Assembly (NCBI GenBank): GCA_026874595.1
Contig: CM049306.1
Span: 60,208,019-60,272,018, forward strand
DNA from: Sipunculus nudus
Lineage: Eukaryota > Annelida > Sipuncula > Golfingiida > Sipunculidae
DNA: 64,000 nt
Direction: 5' to 3'
The position numbers were made by a program, and so were the translations under genes. Shown here piece by piece: positions 24,400 through 37,400 of the stretch. The notes below the pieces were generated by a model. It did not search any database and was not told the origin of the DNA. It saw nothing but the letters and a program-made list of their open reading frames with translations. Position 1 is the first letter of the stretch; every line of letters starts with the position of its first letter.

Positions 24400-25399
24400 G
24401 TTTGCTGTGCCTTATGTCAACTTACTAAAATATTCAAACTTGTTGACACAGTTTGAGCTCCAAACATCATGACTGCTGGCAATCATGAATCTTGCTCACA
24501 AGCCATAAAGGTTGCATATATATGATTGTTACCTCTAGCAAAATGAGGTCACTCATGTCAGGACTCACAGGTTGACCATTGCCTGGTTATAATAGGTCTC
24601 ACCACATTCTTCTGCAAAAGTACCACAGTGTCTTTCAGTTTAGCCAGAGCAAGCCAGAATTTAGCAGAGTCCTGATGAAAATGAAGACCTGTTCTCCTCA
24701 GGGTATTTCATATACATCTTAGGAACTAGTTCATTACTGCCACTATTATAACCATATTCTGCTATGTAAAACAGGCTCCTGCCAAGATCCCACCCTGACA
24801 TGTTCACTTAAAGCAATGTCTCCACATCGTCATGGTTACCATATTCTGCCATATTCCTATGGTGATGGTCGTGTTCCAGGTTGACATGAGGACTTCTACA
24901 GAGTCCAAGGTTTTGACACCCAAAATAAGTTGTATCCAAGGTACCAAGAGGTGCACATCTCCATTCCAGGAGCCACAATCTATCAAGTGTCTGAACCACC
25001 AAGATTGTTTGGAGAGCTAGGTTAGAAGTGATCAATCCCTGGAAGGTCTGGCATAGGTTGGAGTGTTGCCATCCTAAGAGTGTGTTTCTCAAGAGAGTTT
25101 GAACAGTTTTCACAGACTTAACACGCCCTTTTCTTGGTGTCAAGGAGGATACCATTAAATGTTTGTTGTGAACCAGTAATTGGATACATATCACATTTTG
25201 TCCCTACATACTATTATTGATATGTTTCAATATCGTAATTTGGAACAACCTGGGATTATACCCTTCAAAAAGTCTGTTGTTTTCTATGATCAGCTAGTTG
25301 GTCCAGTGGACTGGATTTGTATCCATAATGACAGATGGCATTCTTTAAATCCTGTGACAGGCAGTTTGGTCACAGTATTTTATTATCCCCTTGTAACTA
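24400..25399. other. Unassigned stretch between nested elements
   Basis: Overlapping open frames of 60-128 codons occur on both strands near 24808-25194. Their translations show no domain, no splice-site support and ordinary composition, so I do not call a gene. Confidence 0.4.
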
Positions 25400-28300
25400 A
25401 GGAATAAAGTAACGCCTCCGTTTGTGTGTCCGTCTGTAATTTGCTTGTGGATCGATTTTAAGCCAAACCATTTTACCAAAACCTATCATCTTGCACATAT
25501 AGCTCACCAACAATAAAGAACCCTATTGATTTTGAGGTCAAGGGGTCAAAGGTCAAGGCCACAGGACCCACTTCTTGAAAAAGCTTGAAAACCAATTTTA
25601 AGCCGAACTGTTTTGACTTAAACCTATAATTTTACACATAAGGCTCACCCACTAACAGATAAAGAACCCGATCAATTTTTAGCTCAGCTGACTATAAGTC
25701 ATCTGAGCAATAGTCGTGGTCCATTGTCCGTCCGTCTATCTTGCCGTCCGTCCGTCTGTCTGGATGTCCGTCCGTAAGACTGGCATGTTTCGACACCGTT
25801 CGACCTACGAATCTGAAATTTGGCATACAGTTAGATGTCCCCAAAATCTCCTACCATGCCAAAAATGGGTCAATATGACTTGGTTCCTTCGAGATATTAA
25901 GGAAAAACCTCAATTTTTTTATTAGAAATCTATTTTCACACTTCAGGACTGCCTAATATCAAAACCACTCATCTGGTTTTCTTCATTTTTACCATAAATA
26001 TTCCTCTATATGGTTCCTATGAACATGCCAGAAATTAAGTCAGTATTATTTAATTTTAAAAAGTTATGGGCCCAAATATAATGGACTTTGTAAAAAAATG
26101 AGGAAAGATATTTTGTCACTTAAGACCAAAAGTGTTAAAGGTAGGAATTTTTTTTTCAGTAAAACTACTTTAAATAATCAAAATTGAATTGTATACCAAA
26201 AATTAGATCAAAATCTGTTAAATTTTTTTTAAATATTGGCAAAAATATAAAATTGGTACCTTAAATTTTGCCCAAGTTTGACCATGGCACGTTTTTTCCT
26301 GTAACTGCTGTGGATTTTATTTTCAAAGCATGTTTTTTTTACCATTTCAACTGTTAAAACAAAAAATTTGAAACCAGTTGATCAAAAACTGTAGATTTTA
26401 TTCAAGTTTTAAAGCACCATGTCATATATTGTTTACACCAATCTAGTGTTATGCAGTTTACTAGAGCTCAGCTCCCCAGCTTCAGCTCTAAGTTCCTTAA
26501 ATTTTGCATACAGTTAGATGTCCCCCAAATCCTCTACCATACTAAAAGTTTGGTCACTAGGACTGCATTCCTTCGAGATATTAAGAAAAAACTTCATTTT
26601 TCCATTAAAACCCCATTGTTACACTTTAAGATTGCCTAATATCAAAACCACTGATCTGACTTTGATAATATATAATATACATATTTTTCTATACATTCGC
26701 TATGCATATGCCAGAAATGATGTCAGTATCGTGTAATTGTTTTAAGTTCTAGGCCCGACCATAATGCACTTTGTAAAAAAATCAAGAAATATATTTACTC
26801 TCTTAACATGAAAATTGCTGAAGGTAGACATTTTTTGCCAGGGATATAACATTTAATCAAGATTCAATTGTATTCCCAAAATTAGTTCTGAATTTTTCAA
26901 ATTTTATAAGTTATTAGCATAAATATAAAATCAGTACCTTAAATTTTGCCCAACTTTGGCCATGGCATGTTTTTTCCCTGTAAGCACTGTTGATTTAATA
27001 TTCATATCTTGCACTGGTAAGGATTTAAGTTTCTAAATTCTGAAGTTATAAAAGGAATTGGTCAAAAACTAGCTTTTATGAAAGTTTTTATGAGACCATA
27101 TCACACCTTGGCTGTACTGAAGCCCCTCTTTTATGTCCCCACATTGACCTTTCAGGCCAATTATGCATGCTTGAAGCGAGGCACTCTGCAGCCAGCCAGC
27201 TCTTGGGTGGCTTCAACTGGGTCTAACTGTCCAACCCCCTCCACTAGTATTTGTTTAGGCCATAAACATAACAATAAACTTTTTTTTTAATATTTGGTTT
27301 ATGATAAGAACTTAAAAAAATAAATGGAAAAGGAATTTATAGTTAATGAGTTACAGGGGATTACCTTGCAATTACTGATCATTTATGGATCTTCCATGAA
27401 TGGCCAAAATTGTATTTAAAATAACACCATGCAGTCACCATTGGGTTTTTTCATTTCAACCATAAAAATGAAAAAAAAATAATGAAAATAAATTGTTGTT
27501 TACTATTAGGGATTATATGAAGCAAGATAATGATAGACAAGGATGCAGTTGATTATATTAAATTAATCTAAATTTCCAGGTCTTTTCCAGGTCTTTAACT
27601 TGTTGGTTTATATTTATTACAAAATTAAAATAATAAATAAATATGTCAGAAATTTAAAATATTACACAGACAAGTGTTCATTAAAGATTTTAATTTGTTT
27701 GACTTATAACTCATGGTTGTATCAGTTGTTACATGAGACTGGCTAAATAATCAAAATTTATACTGCTGGTCCTTTATTTCAGTTCATAAAATTAAACATT
27801 CCCAACTCCATTTTGCTCCTGGTATGATATATAATGGGTGTTTTGATCCTTGGATTAATTTTAACACATGTATTAGTTTTATAGATGAGAATACTTTTCT
27901 TTTTTTCCTGATACCATTTAAAAAAATATAAATATTCAAATTTTTCCTGTTAGTGCTGTGGATATAATTTTCACAGCATGTACACATTAACATTTCATCT
28001 GTTAAAATCTGAAATTTGAAACCAATTGGTCAAAACCTGTAGATTTTATTCAAGTTTCCAGGTACCATGTCTTCATTGTTTGCATCAGATCAGTATAAAT
28101 GCAGTGTACTGGGCAGTTACATAACACCTTCAGGTCTGATCTACTGCCACTGTGAGTGTCTGGGTCAGGCAGTAATTACCAGAGAGCCTCTCTTTTCTCT
28201 CTCTCTGGCAGTCTAGGTCTCTTTCTCTCTCTTTCTCTCCTCTGCTTTTTCTCTTTCTTTCTCCATCTTTCTTTCTCTCTTTCTCTCTCTCTCTCCCTAA

Positions 28301-30176
28301 TTGCCTCCCTTGCTCCCTCCATCCCATTCTGTTGACAGGTACTATAAACTAGATACATTAGCTATAAATGTTGATGCAATTTAGAAATGTGAATCAACTG
28401 AAATATTCACAATCACATGTATGTTATACTGTAAATTTATAGTAACATTCGGAAACTTGGATTAAAATTATGTAATGAAAAAAAGGAATAAATGCAAATA
28501 TTGTTAATTTTTTCTTGGCTCAGTAGAATGGGGAAAAAAAATTATTTGCTTTGTTTCTCCATCTTTCTTTCTGTTTTAAATATTTAATGTTCATGAATAA
28601 ACTTTTTTTTATAAGCAATGTTGAATTAAATTTCATATCCTGTATGTATATGCAAGGGTGTTGTAACACTCACCATCCCCTTCTTCATCCCACTGAGGCT
28701 TTGCTCCTTGGCACTGTGAACAATAGTTCTATGGCTATAGCATACAATTTAATAATTAAAGAAAATATCTACAGAGAGACAGAGGCTTTGTAACTCTGAT
28801 CATAACACAACACCCCCCCCCCCCCCTATCAAGTCATTGCACCAGTGGAATGAGGACGTTATGGCAACTGTATACATATCATAAAATTGATAAAAAAGGT
28901 TTACCAAATAAATTGGATCTCATCAGACAAATGTGTAAACTGTTTAACTGTCAACAGCTTATCAAAAAGGTAACCAATGGAAAGGCATGGTCAGGTCTCA
29001 AATATTATTTGCAACATTTTCTTCAATCATATAAACCAACCATGGCCCAGATTACCTCTTCCTCTCAAACATTATCTACATTTCATCATATTTTTAAGAT
29101 TTTAACCTTCCAGGTGGTTCAGTACTGTTGACCATTTGTCCATAGGTACCTATGTACATGCCAGAAATTATGTCAATATTGTGTAATATGTAGACGTGAG
29201 GGGCATCAAAATAATGCACCTTGTCAAGACCGATCTTGTCAAGATATTATGTCATACAGTCACAAATTCATAAATCCCCTCATCAGTATAGTTAATCATA
29301 ACCTTTTATCTGTCAAATTGAACTCTTGCAGTTTTCCATACACTATAGATCCTTCAACAAATAGCCTTATCATTATTATACCACTGCTTAGCATACTGTC
29401 ATTGCATTCATATTTGCTCAAATAAATTGCTTTTTTCAACCCCTCCCAAATAAATAAAAAATAAACCACTATATTTTACTCCATATTAATCCATCAGTCA
29501 GGTTATTTCATATATCATTTACTCACATATTACATTATATTCCTTTATAAAACCCAACATGACCATGATATTCTAAGCTTTATCTACTCAATATAGTATC
29601 ACAATGGTGATACATTTAGTCCAATCAGGATCAGCTGAGCGCCGTGACCCATGGGTCCCTTGTTAGTTCATGGGGTCAAAGGTCAAGGCCACAAAACCCA
29701 CTTCTTGAAAAAGCTTGTGGATCAATTTTAACCAAAACCATTTGACTAAAACCCTTCATCTTGCACATAAATATAAGGTTTACCTATCCCCGGATGAGGA
29801 AACCTATCGATTTTGAGGTCATGAGTCAAAGGTCAAGGACCCACTTCTTGAAATAGCTAGTGGACCCATTTTAAGCCAAACTGTTTGACCAAAACCTTTC
29901 ACCTTGCATATATATCTTGTCCACCTAGGAATGAAGAAACCTCTTAATTGATTTAGGGGTCAAAGGTCAAGGCCACAGGACCCACTTCTTGAAAAAGCTT
30001 GTTGACCCATTTTCGGCTAAACTGTTTTCACACCCACAGATGGAGAACAGTATCAGTTTTGAGGTCACCGATGAAAAGTCAAGGTCATAGAGCTGCCATC
30101 CTAATTTTCACAGTTTAATACACACAGTATATATGCTCCTGTGCGAGGAGATGCTCCACTTTGCGGTGCCCTTGTT
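25400..30176 (+). mobile_element. Family C element (GGTCAAAGGTCAAGGCC type), split by family A copy 3
   Basis: Two halves at about 25400-25675 and 29665-30176 share the repeated block GGTCAAAGGTCAAGGCCACA...ACCCACTTCTTGAAAAAGCT. The right end is GCTCC-ACTTTGC-GGTGC (an imperfect stem) followed by CCCTTGTT. The interruption falls in a T-run within a GATCAATTTT...GTCATGG context that is uninterrupted elsewhere in the family. The left boundary is approximate. Confidence 0.6.
25676..29664 (+). mobile_element. Family A element, copy 3, nested in family C
   Basis: Starts TTTTTAGCTCAGCTGACTAT with a GTCC-rich run after it; ends GACCC-AT-GGGTC (29646-29657) plus CCTTGTT. The interior aligns piecewise with copies 1 and 2 but is rearranged. 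A CT-rich tract (28185-28325) and a poly-C run (about 28811) lie within. Confidence 0.6.
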
Positions 30177-30177
30177 T

Positions 30178-31280
30178 TCTCACTTTACATGCTTTGCAAA
30201 ACTCAAGCTGTTGTAGCCAATCTTGTCAGCTCTATTTTAAATAACTAAAGAGAGGACAACACTTCATTTTATAATAACAATTTAATTATCAACAAAGAAA
30301 TTTCCTGAATTCCTCAGGTAAAAGAATGAACAAATAGTGTAAAAAATATACCACTAACATCACCTACTGATACCTGTAACTGAAAACTTGGCATCCTAAC
30401 CCCCATTTACATTAACAAACAGTGATTTTATAATAATCTGATAATATAATGTGATTTATCAACAAAAATTACATGCTTATTAAAAGTATCACAGCAGTTT
30501 TCTGTGAATTAGTTTTGACATCAAAGTGAAATATTAACAAAAGCTTCACGATAAAGACACTTCTAATATTATCACTGTACAATTATAACAAACTACCAAC
30601 TCTGATCTGCAGGTCAGATCAACAATAAAAGGAAGAGAACCAGACAAAGATCCCTGATAAGTGAAACTTAACATATATATCTGAATATTTCATTTTGATT
30701 ATAGCCAAATTATTCTCTAACTTTAATGAACATATTAACAATAGTTCAGACAATAAAAGGAAGAGAACCAGACAAAGATCTCTGATAAGTGAAACTTAAC
30801 ATTCATATCTGAATATTTCATTTTGATTATAGCCAAATTATTCTCTAACTTTAATGAACATAATAACAATAGTTCAGAACACTGTGACAAATAATGCCTC
30901 TGTATGTTTCTTTGAAGATTTCTGAATCAGCTTAAAAGATCAGTTTTATACATGAAAATATACTATTTCCAGTCATTAATAGTTCAAACGATGTGCTCCT
31001 GGTGGAACCAAGCATGGTACAGTAGTTCATATGTTAAGTACACTTCTTTGCAAGATCCAAGATGATCAACAAGTGCAACAGGGGGTGTCACTAGATGTGG
31101 TGCTACTAAGGTCCTGGAACTGTACATCTTCTGATGGCGTTTAAGAGTGTTTCAGGTTTTCCTTTTATAACCTAAACTATTGCTCTTTTACCACTCAAAA
31201 TGTACGTATTATAAAAGCCAAAATGTTCTCAACACATAAGAAAATTTGGAAGTTCCAAAAACTGGTTGCTCTTAACGATA
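30178..31280. other. Intergenic stretch with one tandem duplication
   Basis: AT-rich with no open frame of interest. It could include distal 3' UTR of RAP80 (minus strand), but no convincing polyadenylation signal was identified. Confidence 0.35.
30623..30876. repeat. 128-bp tandem duplication
   Basis: CAATAAAAGGAAGAGAACCA starts at 30623 and again at 30751. The two copies differ at only a few bases, so the duplication is recent. Confidence 0.85.
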
Positions 31281-31282
31281 TA

Positions 31283-31983
31283 ATAATGACGGACACATGG
31301 GTCACAATGCTCAGGTGAAGTTGTGACTGAATATTCATATAAATCCCTGGCATATAAAGGAGTGGAAATACTTCGTTTTTTTTTCTATAACTCTACATAG
31401 TAATTTGACAAGACAGTTTCTCAAAACTCACATGGTGTTGACCCTGCACATTTATGGACTACTCATTTGAACATAAAATATTTAGTAATATATCATTTTA
31501 CATCTACAATATGGACAACCTGGGAACAAAGACCTGAAAATTTGAAATTCAATATATCTTGCATTGATAATATATAATAATTATCAATTCCTTTATCAAT
31601 ATATTTGTTCATTTTTATATTTCATTTGAACCTGATTTGGAAAAAAGGTGACAACATGATGTCATTTAACTATATCTGGGACCATTCATACAAAAAATGA
31701 AGTTTCAAATGGTTCCCTGGCCTGGATTATTTATAAATAATGGTCAAGGTTCATTCAAAAGTTCAATAACTTTTGTTACCATTTTAATTGTTTAATACTA
31801 CTATTACTATATCTCAAAAGAACAAAGTCATAGTTACCTAGTTTTGAGGTTAGTAGTACACTAAACTATATTCCAAATTTCATATCCAAAGGGTCAACAG
31901 TGTCAATACATGCTTGTCTACTGGATAAACAAATGCGGAACACTGCTATAGCTTAGCTGACTTATAGCCAGATGAGCTAAAAA
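31283..31983 (-). mobile_element. Family A element, copy 4, reverse orientation, short
   Basis: The left edge carries GACAC-AT-GGGTC. The right edge GCTTAGCTGACTTATAGCCAG...GAGCTAAAAA is the reverse complement of the family A start, hairpin included. It is about 0.7 kb, a deleted or miniature version. Confidence 0.5.
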
Positions 31984-33278
31984 TGCTTGAATATTTTTCA
32001 TAAATAATGACCAGAATGGTAAATAGTTGTACTTTGTACATTGGTATTCAGCTTGATAATCTTTATAATAACTACAGGTATGCATCCTTTAAGACTTTAT
32101 AGATGTAAGCCAGGTTTAAACCCGGGAACTAGCTGCACATATGAACATTATACATGGTTCGCATATTTACTTAAATGCCTTCATTTCTTGTTAGTGTAAT
32201 ATCCATAATATTATTCCAACTGCTTCATGTGAAAAGCTGAAACCTAGAAAATTTCTAACAAAGTGCATATTTAACTTGGTGAAAAAACTAGCCATCAAAA
32301 ATAATCATCTAACTATACTTTTACAATGCAAACAACTGATGAATTAGAGATTTGTGGTCATCCACAATCAAATCTGTCCAAAAATGCACCATAAATATAA
32401 CATAACATGTACACATATCAGCACTTCTGAGTATGTAAATGCCACTAGCTGTCATGCATTTGAAACAACTGAAAGACCTGTATATGAAAACAGAGGATCC
32501 AATGCATACATGCCACAGAATATTGTGTAACAGAACTAGTGGTTCCATCTGACAAATAAAAGGTTCAGGATCAATGGTAACCCATTAAAGCATGATATTC
32601 CTCCAAATGTGTAAGTTATAAACAAAATATAAACAAAGGGTAATTACTGTCCAGAAGAATACTATATAAAACTAAATATTGTTTATGCATCAGTGATTAC
32701 ACTTAATGAAATAAATGCCAATTTTGAACATCATAAAATGGGATAAAATGAATTACTTTTCTTATTTGGTAAGAGTGAAGGCTGACTTTTACAGGACTGA
32801 CTCAACAATATCAAATTTGTATGATCCATCTTCAAAAGTGATCTGTTATAACTTTGGTGTATATACTGAACACAACATGACACAAAACTTTTTCAAGAGA
32901 GGGCTTGGAATGTGTAGATTATTTTTCAAGTAATGCTAGAATGGATTATGCAAATAATATTGTTCTCTATACACTTGATATGTCAATTTCTCATGATACA
33001 CTTAACATTAAACATAAATCTGTTATATTTATCAGACCGTGTCATCAAACCATGTATGGGATGTAACTAAACAGTACACTTACGGTACTCTTATCGATAA
33101 TGTTTTTCTCCAAATTGCCAAATTAAAGCATCTTTCAGATAACCTGCAGAAGGATGGACCAGCTGCTGAGTTGACATGGTCACACATTCCAAAATTAACT
33201 CAAAACTGTATTATTATTAATCAGCAGTATACCTGTATTCCCACATGCCACTTGTGACAGGGGTTAGTCTGTGACAAA

Positions 33279-33377
33279 ATGGCAGCCTCCATCAGTGGTT
33301 ACAAAATCTTTACAAGGTCAGGGGTTGTTAAGAGCATGGAAAACCTAAGAGGAAAGTACTGTGAGGACAGTCTCAAG
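33279..33377 (+). CDS. Orphan candidate first coding exon, unsupported
   Basis: An ATG in good context (acaaaATGG) opens 33 codons starting MAASISGYKIFTRSG and ending at a good donor, CTCAAG|gtgaga, in phase 0. I found no partner exon downstream on the + strand, and the sequence matches no family I know. It may be part of a repeat or a decayed gene. Confidence 0.15.
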
Positions 33378-34014
33378 GTGAGAATCTATCTGTGGAGAGA
33401 GTTGTGGCTAACAGACCCCTATTTTTAAAGTAGAAGGTGGAGGAACACTTTGGGGATGACCACTCCCTCATCCACAAATTAGAGCAGAATTCTACATGGG
33501 TTTCACTTAATGATTCTCTCATACAATGTCAAGTTGAAATATATGTTAAGTTGAAAAAAGTTAAAACCCTAAAAAATATGTGATCAGCTTTAGTATCAAT
33601 AATCTTTAACCTGGTCAAAGACCTTGGCCTTGTTATAATTAATGCTTACCTACTTCAATACTTCTGGCCTAGTTCTGGAAAATTATGACCTCAAACATTA
33701 ATATTGGGATATATATGTGAAGTTGAATTTTCTCAAATAAACTGTCAAAAACATAATCAGGTGCAGCTTCAATAAACTTAACCTGGTCATTGACCTTGAC
33801 TATGACATCATTTTGGCTTTCAGCTTGCCCACTATATTACTTGGCAGACTTTTGCCTCATTTTGAAAAAAATGACCATTAACAAAGTTTGCATATTATAT
33901 ACTACCTTGAAGCTAATGGGCGCTGCAAAACAGAATGGGTCACCCTGTTAAAACAAGAAATAATATATCTTAACAAGTAACTGTAAATGATCACAATGTT
34001 TATGTATGCACAGA

Positions 34015-34396
34015 TTAAGTACTTGGGCCACCTTTTTTCTTGGGTGTGTTCCCTTTGGAGTACGTTTTTGTCACACTTTTAAAAGATTCATTAAAAAGGT
34101 TATTCTTGTCACATAAAAGTTTCTTTTTGCTGCTTCCTGTCCCTCTGGTGTATGTTTTCTTCACTTTTTTTACAGATTCCCTAAAGAGGGTTTTCTTTTT
34201 ACTTTTCTTTTTGAACTGGTTCTTGAAGTCCACCAGTGTGTTATCTTGAGCTGATATTGGGCAGAAGGACTTGACAGGGGAGTCGCTGATGCTGTCCCAG
34301 TCAATGTTGACTCTGCTGGTGCTGCTGCTGGGGTCAGTCAATGGTCCTGGTGCTCTGGATCTCTTCATCTGTGCACCATCTTCACAGCTTCCTCTA
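34015..34396 (-). CDS. UIMC1: RAP80 exon 15, C-terminus with SPVKSF block
   Basis: 382 nt including the TAA stop, phase 2 in. Contains DSPVKSFCPIS and LVDFKNQF, matching the extreme C-terminus of vertebrate RAP80, then a Lys-rich tail of two KTYxxGxxxKK repeats. The acceptor (agcaacag) has a poor pyrimidine tract because a TA/TATG microsatellite lies just upstream. Confidence 0.88.
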
Positions 34397-34403
34397 CTGT
34401 TGC

Positions 34404-34436
<33 letters not shown>

Positions 34437-37400
34437 GTATGTATATATATTAATTGATCAGGTAAAAATAAAATGTTGTTTCTCAGACACTTTTGTTCAG
34501 AAATCAGTGTGGATGTGATCTTTATGTTTGTTTTCATACAAATTCTTGATAAAAATTTCATGTGATCAACATGATAATTACATAAATGTTTTGTTAAACA
34601 GATAAAAGCACATCTCAACAAATCAAAATTTTATTATTTTATTATCCTGGAAGATATGAACAGCTACAGCTCCAAATTGGTCAATACCTACTGATAATCA
34701 AAATGGAATTTTTGTTATGCAGGGGACAAAATGTTCAGCTGGTGCCTGAGAAATCAACTCTTATTAGGCCTTACCTAAAGTGTAATGTATGCACCTTCAA
34801 ATTTATAGAAAACTGTCTTGTGAATGTGTCTACTGAATGTGTCTTTCTGGTCCCCTTGCAAGCTAAATGTAATGTTAAAGGCTTTACTTCACTTTTTTTG
34901 TCTTTCTAATGTTTTGTGTGTTTAATGAATCTGCTGCTTTTCCCTACAGCAGTTTCCACACTGTCTTCACAATTATATATCAGACAAACTTAGTGACCCT
35001 CATCTTCTTAAAATCTTGATTTTTGTATATTCCTCCACATTGTAACAAAGCACCAAGGAGAACAAGAACAGTGGTCACAACAAAAACATGAACAAAAAGC
35101 ATAAAGGCCCAGAGCTCACCTGTGATGACTGACCATAACTTCAATGTTAAAGTTGTAGAATTTCTGAAGCCAAAACAGTGAAATTATCCTGAAATTCTCG
35201 ATACACTCGACAACATTCAATTTTTTTTTTTTGCTATACCAATCCTGTTCTATAAGATGATTTATCAATTCATTAAAAATTCATATAAAGGTTTTTGTAA
35301 AATATTGTTATCTAAGGCCAACAAAAAATTAAATATATGTTTCCCAGGCTCCACATGAGTCACTTTACCCCTCGCCTAAATCATATTCATTGCCAAAGTG
35401 TCATGTGGTAATTTAGTGACGTGCTTGACTCCCGCCTAGGTCAGTGTCCCTCAGAATGATACTTTTTACCAACAAGTATACATAAAAACATGACAATTCC
35501 TCAAAAACTTTGACAAATTACACCTGTACAGCATTTATGCTTATCTCATATTTCTGTCTTTGTAAACTATTTTCTTTAATGCGTAGCGGCGCCAGTGTTC
35601 ATAGCTTACAATGTGTTAATACGCTCGATTACCATAAAAATGTATACTTATCTTTAAATAAACACTTGGAATCAGTCTTTATATGAAAGAATTCAAAATG
35701 TAATTATGTTGTCTTACAAAGAGAAATTATTTCCGTATTTTTCCTACTGTCAAGCTTCGTGACCGTTTGGCCAGAATAAACATGGCTGCTATCGGGCCCA
35801 CTTGCAGAAATTGGTTTTTAAAACAACTTTCATTATACTTCTTTTATAATTAAAATTTAATTCAGAAATATCAACAAAGTTTAAACAAGAAATTTCTATT
35901 GTATTCTTTTATTAAATTATCTCAGATCTTTGTTAAACAATGCATGACCATGATGCATTTCAATGGGGAATCCCCAATGTCATGGCAATCTGGCAAGGCC
36001 ATGTATTCCGACATTCACTGCTAGATTTTAACACCTATAGTTTTGTATAATCTGCTTTATCTGTTAATATTACATGTAAAAGAAATAGAAATGTTACATA
36101 TTTCAGAGACCCTTTTGAATTTTTTTTTGACAAATTCAACATATACAGTGTTTATAATCTCATATTTTAATCATTACTTGTCTATGTTATGCCTGATAAA
36201 TACTTTGATGATATTTACACTATTTTCATAGTAAAAAAAATAAATTAAAAGCCGCTCGCCTGCATAAAAAAGTGCCAGAGAAACCTATTATTATTTTTTT
36301 TTGGGCCTTATACATCTGAAGAAATTGTTGATACGTTTACATTAATATAATATATAATATTTAAAATGAGAACATTTCCATTTAAGCCAACTAAATGAAA
36401 ATAATAACAAACTAACTTGACTGTGCACTCACTAGCGTTTCCTTTTCTTAGTTCTCAATGTGCGTCTTTCTTCAGGCAAATCTGTAAATATGAACAACAA
36501 AGTATGATAATTAATGTTTATTTAATTCATTTTTGTTTAAATTCAGACTGGCCTCAATCATACGTTACTCTGATGCAACAGATGAAGATAATTGTGGACT
36601 TAACACAAAGAAACACATACCTGTGGGTTTATTACCTGAAGTGTATTTTATAATATTTACATTGTATATAATAGACCACTGACCTTTTTTTTCTTATTAT
36701 CTGATAAGGACAGGGATACCAAATAAAGATGAACTGTATTAATATTGTAGTGTAAAGACTAATATTTATAGCAAAGAATGGAGAAAATGGATAATTTTAT
36801 AATAATGTATCCATAAAGAAAAATTCATCGAACAGACTTATGACCTTGACCTTTTACCCCTTGACCTCAAAATAGATGCTATATGTGAAAAAGTAAAGGT
36901 TTGGGTTGAAAACTTTTGCATAAAGTGCATCCACAAACTTTTTCAAGAAGTGGGCCCTGCAGTAGTGTACCTAAGGGGGGGCAGCAGGGGCGGTCTGCCC
37001 TGGGCGGCACATTTTGGCATTTCAGGGAATTAGTATAATGAGTGGCATAAGGAGTTCCTCAAAAAGTACAAATTTGACTTTTTTGTCCCATTTTCAAGAA
37101 TTTCAGGAATTATAAACTGGGCAGTGGAACCAACAAAATTAATTGCGGACAATCTCTGTAGAGACAAGCTATACGCAAGAAGAAATAAATCTTTGTAGTT
37201 TTTCTTTGTTAGATCTGTGGTCTTGCAATGTCAGAACGCCATCGATAAACTGACCAATCATGCAAATGCCTGCATTTTAGGGCGGTCATAATTTACAGAA
37301 ATCTCTAGCAGCAGCTGGTAATCACCATGGAAAAACCTTACCAGAAGACCAATTGCCCACGGTGGTGGGGGTGGGGTGTCTGTCATACACATTGTGCGAA

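Noticed and set aside
24804-25407. Possible gene with 60-128-codon frames on both strands
   Set aside because: No conserved motif, splice sites or codon pattern. Antisense frames overlap fully.
3560-28830. Poly-C runs (near 3564, 13722, 14763, 23620, 28811) as a regulatory set
   Set aside because: Several sit at equivalent places inside family A copies, so they reflect shared repeat sequence and simple expansion.
20300-30176. CRISPR-like or clustered direct repeats
   Set aside because: The direct repeats are long tandem units inside transposable elements of a eukaryotic genome, without spacer structure.
35770-35830. ATG in YY1-like context as a start of a new gene
   Set aside because: The frame closes after about 22 codons with no usable donor, and no downstream exon was found.
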